A DNA stretch of 13,640 nucleotides from an uncultured Methanobrevibacter sp. (GTDB taxonomy: Archaea > Methanobacteriota > Methanobacteria > Methanobacteriales > Methanobacteriaceae), in assembly GCF_900314615.1 (NCBI RefSeq), contig NZ_OMWA01000036.1, positions 1-13,640 on the forward strand. The letters run 5' to 3'. Both the position numbers and the translations under genes were made by a program. Each line of letters begins with the position of its first letter. Within the stretch, counting starts at the first letter, position 1. Positions 10,987-13,640 of the stretch are shown piece by piece. The notes under the pieces are model-generated. The model searched no databases. It was not told the origin of the DNA and worked only from the letters and a program-made list of their open reading frames with translations.

Positions 10987-12978
10987 TTAATTATTATCTT
11001 TTTTATAGTCTATAATCGCAAATATCCTTTTGAGACTTGATAATGAATTTTCAATAGATGCTGTTGAGCTACTTATTTTTTTAATAGGTTTATTAAATAA
11101 CTTTGCATACATGATAATCGCCAATAGGGTTCCTAACTGGATTTCATTAGTTGCAAACAAGGAAATTCCGACAATATAAACACTAATATTAGTTACATTT
11201 GTTAATAATTCTGTCATAGGCACCATAAAATTAGTGATGTTTTTGGATTTAGAATAATAGTCAATTACAGTTTGATTGATTTTTTTAAATCCTTTTTCAT
11301 GGAAGGCATCACGATTCGCGAGACCTCTTTCAAAATAGCTCATCATTCGTCCTAAATGCTTTTGATGATTCTCATAATGCTTTTTAGATTTATAATCACA
11401 TATATAAAAGCTAGCAATATATAGTAGGAATGCAAACAGATACACTAAGCCCAATCTAATGTCTATTAAAAATATTAATACAAGTACAAGGATTATTGAT
11501 ATGAATTGCGCATAAATATCAGTTAATTTGGAAGAGACAAACTCTCTGAGGTTCATCACATCGTTGTTTAATCTGGAAAAGAAAAGGCCCTTTGAATTTT
11601 CTTTAATGTTTTCAGAACCGACAGCATCAATCTTGTCAAATAATTTCATTCTTAAATCATATGCTACTTTTTCACCGATAGGACCCATAATCCTTCTTGG
11701 AGCCAATTTAAACAGATATGCCCCTGAGTATAATGCAATCAACAGGACAATATTTGTGTAGATAGCAGTATCGTTAGATGAATCGAAATTAGAAATCAAT
11801 AAATCAATAGTTGTTCCTGCAATTTTAGGGGCATTAACCATACACAGGGTAGATACGGTAAGTAAAATCACTGACATTATTATCTTGACCTTATCCTCTT
11901 TCAATATGGTCATGAATTTATTGATGAGATCATCTCTTTTAGCCCATCCGCCGTCGTCTCCATCAGCAAGATCTTCCTCAACAATTTCTATTGGTTCTGG
12001 AGCAATATCAGTGTTTTTGGATTTTATTGTTTTATCTTCCAGATTCAATACTTCCTCTAAACGCACAGAAGTGGCGTATGCACGTGGCCACCTATCAATT
12101 AATGCAGGAATATGTGCCAAGGTAGTGATGAAGAAGGCAATATATACTGTAATAATCACTGAATCAATTACATAGTCAGTTTCAAAGCCAATTGTAAATC
12201 CGGAATTAACCAATCCCAATACTATCAGAATAAAGACATATAACGCCCACATCAACACAGGACCAATGTAATATTGACTAAAAATATACTTAACGTTTTT
12301 ATCATAGGAATTATCACATGCCTCATCAAATTCAGCTTCATACTCCTGTTTTTTAAATGGAATCCTGTCAGAGATATTGCTAACTTTGGTGAGGAATAAC
12401 AGGTTTAGTTTTCCGTATGTCTTTTTAGCTCTGAAAAATATTTCTACAACTTTTTTCATTTTCCAAATTACAATTGCAGAAATAACGCCAATAAAACCTA
12501 AGAAGAATATCGCAAAAGTCGTATCGATCAATGCTATTTCATATACAATTGCTATGAATGTAACAGGAATCAGTATGAAATCTTCGAGTATCATCACTAT
12601 AAAACCCTGTTCTGATGACACACCCCTGGTTGACCGTGTAACTAACCCTGAAACCTTAAATTTATCAATTTCCACTTTAGGCAGGTTCATTAGAATATGA
12701 AATATTTTCTCACGAAGTATATATGCAGCATTTGAAGCCACTCTTGTCGTGCAAAAAGAAACTGCATAAATTGAAATCATTGAAAAGGCCGTATACATTA
12801 ACATGTATAATCCAGACCTTAAAAGCAAATCTACATTCTGCTTTTTAACTCCGGTCAAAGCATCACTGAACAACTCGATTATCTGCATTTGAAAGAATGT
12901 ATGAATTGCTATCAATGCAATAATAATCAAAATTGTTTTCCATTGGGGTTTTAATGAAACACTCAAAAACTTTCTCAT
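10987..12978 (-). CDS. Fused pair of ABC-exporter transmembrane domains without ATPase domains
   Basis: A 663-residue integral membrane protein made of two type-1 exporter membrane domains (about 1-310 and 350-655). The family motif before the second half of each domain is visible: LREKIFHILMNLPKVEIDKFKVSGLVTRSTRGV (88-120) and LRMKLFDKIDAVG...SKGLFFSRLNNDV (442-474). Each domain ends with the usual linker: SVRLEEVLNLEDK (304-316) and SLSSLKRIFAIIDYKKDNN (645-663). Exactly where a nucleotide-binding domain should begin, the first continues through an acidic linker (EEDLADGDDGG, 334-344) into the second domain, and the second simply stops. No Walker A, LSGGQ signature or Walker B is present anywhere. 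It looks like a heterodimeric MdlA/MdlB-type exporter pair fused with both ATPases lost. Export would need an ATPase in trans, or the protein has another role. No Shine-Dalgarno sequence; a TATA box 27 nt upstream suggests a leaderless message. Confidence 0.85.
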   Translation of the reverse strand: MRKFLSVSLKPQWKTILIIIALIAIHTFFQMQIIELFSDALTGVKKQNVDLLLRSGLYMLMYTAFSMISIYAVSFCTTRVASNAAYILREKIFHILMNLPKVEIDKFKVSGLVTRSTRGVSSEQGFIVMILEDFILIPVTFIAIVYEIALIDTTFAIFFLGFIGVISAIVIWKMKKVVEIFFRAKKTYGKLNLLFLTKVSNISDRIPFKKQEYEAEFDEACDNSYDKNVKYIFSQYYIGPVLMWALYVFILIVLGLVNSGFTIGFETDYVIDSVIITVYIAFFITTLAHIPALIDRWPRAYATSVRLEEVLNLEDKTIKSKNTDIAPEPIEIVEEDLADGDDGGWAKRDDLINKFMTILKEDKVKIIMSVILLTVSTLCMVNAPKIAGTTIDLLISNFDSSNDTAIYTNIVLLIALYSGAYLFKLAPRRIMGPIGEKVAYDLRMKLFDKIDAVGSENIKENSKGLFFSRLNNDVMNLREFVSSKLTDIYAQFISIILVLVLIFLIDIRLGLVYLFAFLLYIASFYICDYKSKKHYENHQKHLGRMMSYFERGLANRDAFHEKGFKKINQTVIDYYSKSKNITNFMVPMTELLTNVTNISVYIVGISLFATNEIQLGTLLAIIMYAKLFNKPIKKISSSTASIENSLSSLKRIFAIIDYKKDNN

Positions 12979-13000
12979 AATATTATTTTAGTTTTTAAAT

Positions 13001-13010
13001 AATATATATT
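13001..13010 (-). promoter_or_regulatory. TATA box of the ABC membrane-domain gene
   Basis: AATATATATT on the minus strand, centred about 27 nt before the ATG at 12978, with no Shine-Dalgarno sequence between. Confidence 0.6.
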
Positions 13011-13091
13011 CTCATTTATACACATGAAATATGAAAATCAAATATTCTATATGAATCAAAAAGAAAAAATTAAATCACTACATTATATTCA

Positions 13092-13194
13092 TTGTGAATC
13101 AATATCTAAGTTCACAACCTACTTTACAACATCACCAATTAATAATATTAACACGACAATTGGTTAATGACAAATGTGAAATTGAATGGTGAAA
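13092..13194. repeat. Repeated TGTGAA motifs and dyads in the 12979-13231 intergenic region
   Basis: TTGTGAA (13092-13098) and TTCACAA (13111-13117) form a perfect 7-12-7 dyad. TGTGAA recurs at 13175-13180, with a variant GGTGAA at 13189-13194. ACCAATT (13134-13140) and AATTGGT (13158-13164) form a 7-17-7 dyad. These may be sites for a regulator of the ABC gene, which starts at 12978. No gene is seen in this interval. Confidence 0.3.
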
Positions 13195-13200
13195 CGATTT

Positions 13201-13236
13201 AAAAAAAAAAAGGCAAATGAGAGATGGACTCTCATT
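13201..13236 (-). terminator. Terminator of the partial MFS gene
   Basis: AATGAGAG, 5-nt loop, CTCTCATT: a perfect 8-bp stem (13216-13236) that overlaps the stop codon at 13232-13234. On the minus strand it is followed by TTGCC and eleven T residues. Confidence 0.75.
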
Positions 13237-13640
13237 GTTTTTTAATATTCTTATTTTTTATCCGCAGCGTTAGAATTAAAATAGCTACTAACACGATGGC
13301 TAATCCATACATTACAGATGCCATTGCATTCTGAATAATTATATCTGCAGTATCCACAACAATACTGTCTTGTCCCTCTATAGTCTCTAATTTTTGGAAG
13401 TAATCATAGACCTCCTGATGGAAATGTTCGTCCCCTGAATAATCAGGCGCATAGGTATCGACTGCAGTACTAATACCTCCCATAACTCCAAGAATTAGAA
13501 TTATTCCAATGATTGCTGTTCCCAATGAGGAACCTAATGTCTCACCAGTTGTAATAATACCTGATGCGTTATTTTGGCCTTCAGCAGGAACATCGAATAA
13601 TGCAACATCCGATGCTAAAGCCATCATAAAACCAAGACCT
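13232..13640 (-). CDS. MFS exporter, DHA2-like, C-terminal part (5' end beyond window)
   Basis: The frame is open to the window edge (GLGFMMALASD...), so the methionine at 13627 is internal and not a start. About 135 residues are visible. DVPAEGQNNASGIITTGETLGSSLGTAIIG is the conserved stretch of DHA2 drug exporters, covering the loop and helix where PxxxxxxASGxxxTxxxLGxSxG is usual. Then come one membrane helix, an extracytoplasmic loop of about 60 residues rich in acidic and aromatic positions (YAPDYSGDEHFHQEVYDYF), a last membrane helix and a basic tail (RIKNKNIKKQ). The long loop between the last two helices is typical of 14-helix members. It lies on the same strand as the ABC membrane-domain gene but is separated from it by its own terminator and about 250 nt. 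Confidence 0.85.
   Translation of the reverse strand, partial: GLGFMMALASDVALFDVPAEGQNNASGIITTGETLGSSLGTAIIGIILILGVMGGISTAVDTYAPDYSGDEHFHQEVYDYFQKLETIEGQDSIVVDTADIIIQNAMASVMYGLAIVLVAILILTLRIKNKNIKKQ

Noticed and set aside
11528..12700. Several plus-strand open frames opposite the ABC membrane-domain gene
   Set aside because: All antisense to a continuous 663-codon frame with family motifs.
10987..12978. A hidden ATPase domain or a frameshifted NBD
   Set aside because: Searched the protein for G-x-x-G-x-G-K-S/T and LSGGQ-like motifs; none. The 10860-10986 downstream stretch is a terminator region and too short to encode one.
13232..13627. A complete small membrane protein starting at 13627
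   Set aside because: The frame continues to the window edge with family-like residues (GLGF), so this is the end of a larger MFS gene.
1..13640. tRNA, rRNA, riboswitch or CRISPR loci
   Set aside because: No cloverleaf, conserved rRNA segment, known riboswitch core or repeat-spacer array was recognised by reading; a tRNAscan-SE and Rfam scan would be decisive.

Overview
The base composition (very AT-rich, with intergenic stretches almost entirely A/T), TATA boxes placed as in archaea, oligo-T stretches after genes and the protein families point to a methanogenic archaeon of the Methanobacteriales, most likely a gut Methanobrevibacter. This is an inference from style and gene content; no rRNA or tRNA gene is present to settle it.

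Layout. 1-129 is the N-terminal end of a TnpB-type (IS200/IS605) protein running off the left edge. 275-916 is non-coding and bounded by about 33-bp inverted repeats (27 of 33 matching): it looks like a MITE or a decayed insertion sequence and contains a cluster of strong hairpins. 939-4497 is a redox and small-molecule block: a SAM methyltransferase closely followed by an aldo/keto reductase (minus strand), an 80-residue protein with the codon use of a highly expressed gene (plus), then a second aldo/keto reductase divergent from an HxlR-type regulator. 4498-6372 is a soluble multi-PAS histidine kinase whose stop codon abuts the HxlR stop codon. 6889-8196 is a long-form archaeal prephenate dehydrogenase (TyrA). 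8271-10088 is a DHA2-type MFS exporter divergent from a MarR regulator that has lost its N-terminus. 10279-10824 is an NADPH-dependent FMN-reductase/iron-sulfur-flavoprotein-like protein. 10987-12978 encodes two fused ABC-exporter membrane domains with no ATPase domain. 13232-13640 is the C-terminal end of another MFS exporter.

How the parts fit. Much of the window is accessory: NAD(P)H-linked reductases, efflux-type membrane proteins, and one-component regulators placed divergently from their probable targets (HxlR with an aldo/keto reductase, MarR with an MFS pump). Several genes have a TATA box about 26-27 nt before the start codon and no Shine-Dalgarno sequence, so they are probably leaderless (3087-4028, 4123-4497, 10279-10824, 10987-12978). 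Others (2795-3037, 6889-8196, 8271-9659) have a leader with a Shine-Dalgarno sequence. The most unusual items are the ABC-exporter fusion lacking ATPase domains, the inverted-repeat-bounded non-coding element with its hairpins, and several perfect palindromes at promoters.
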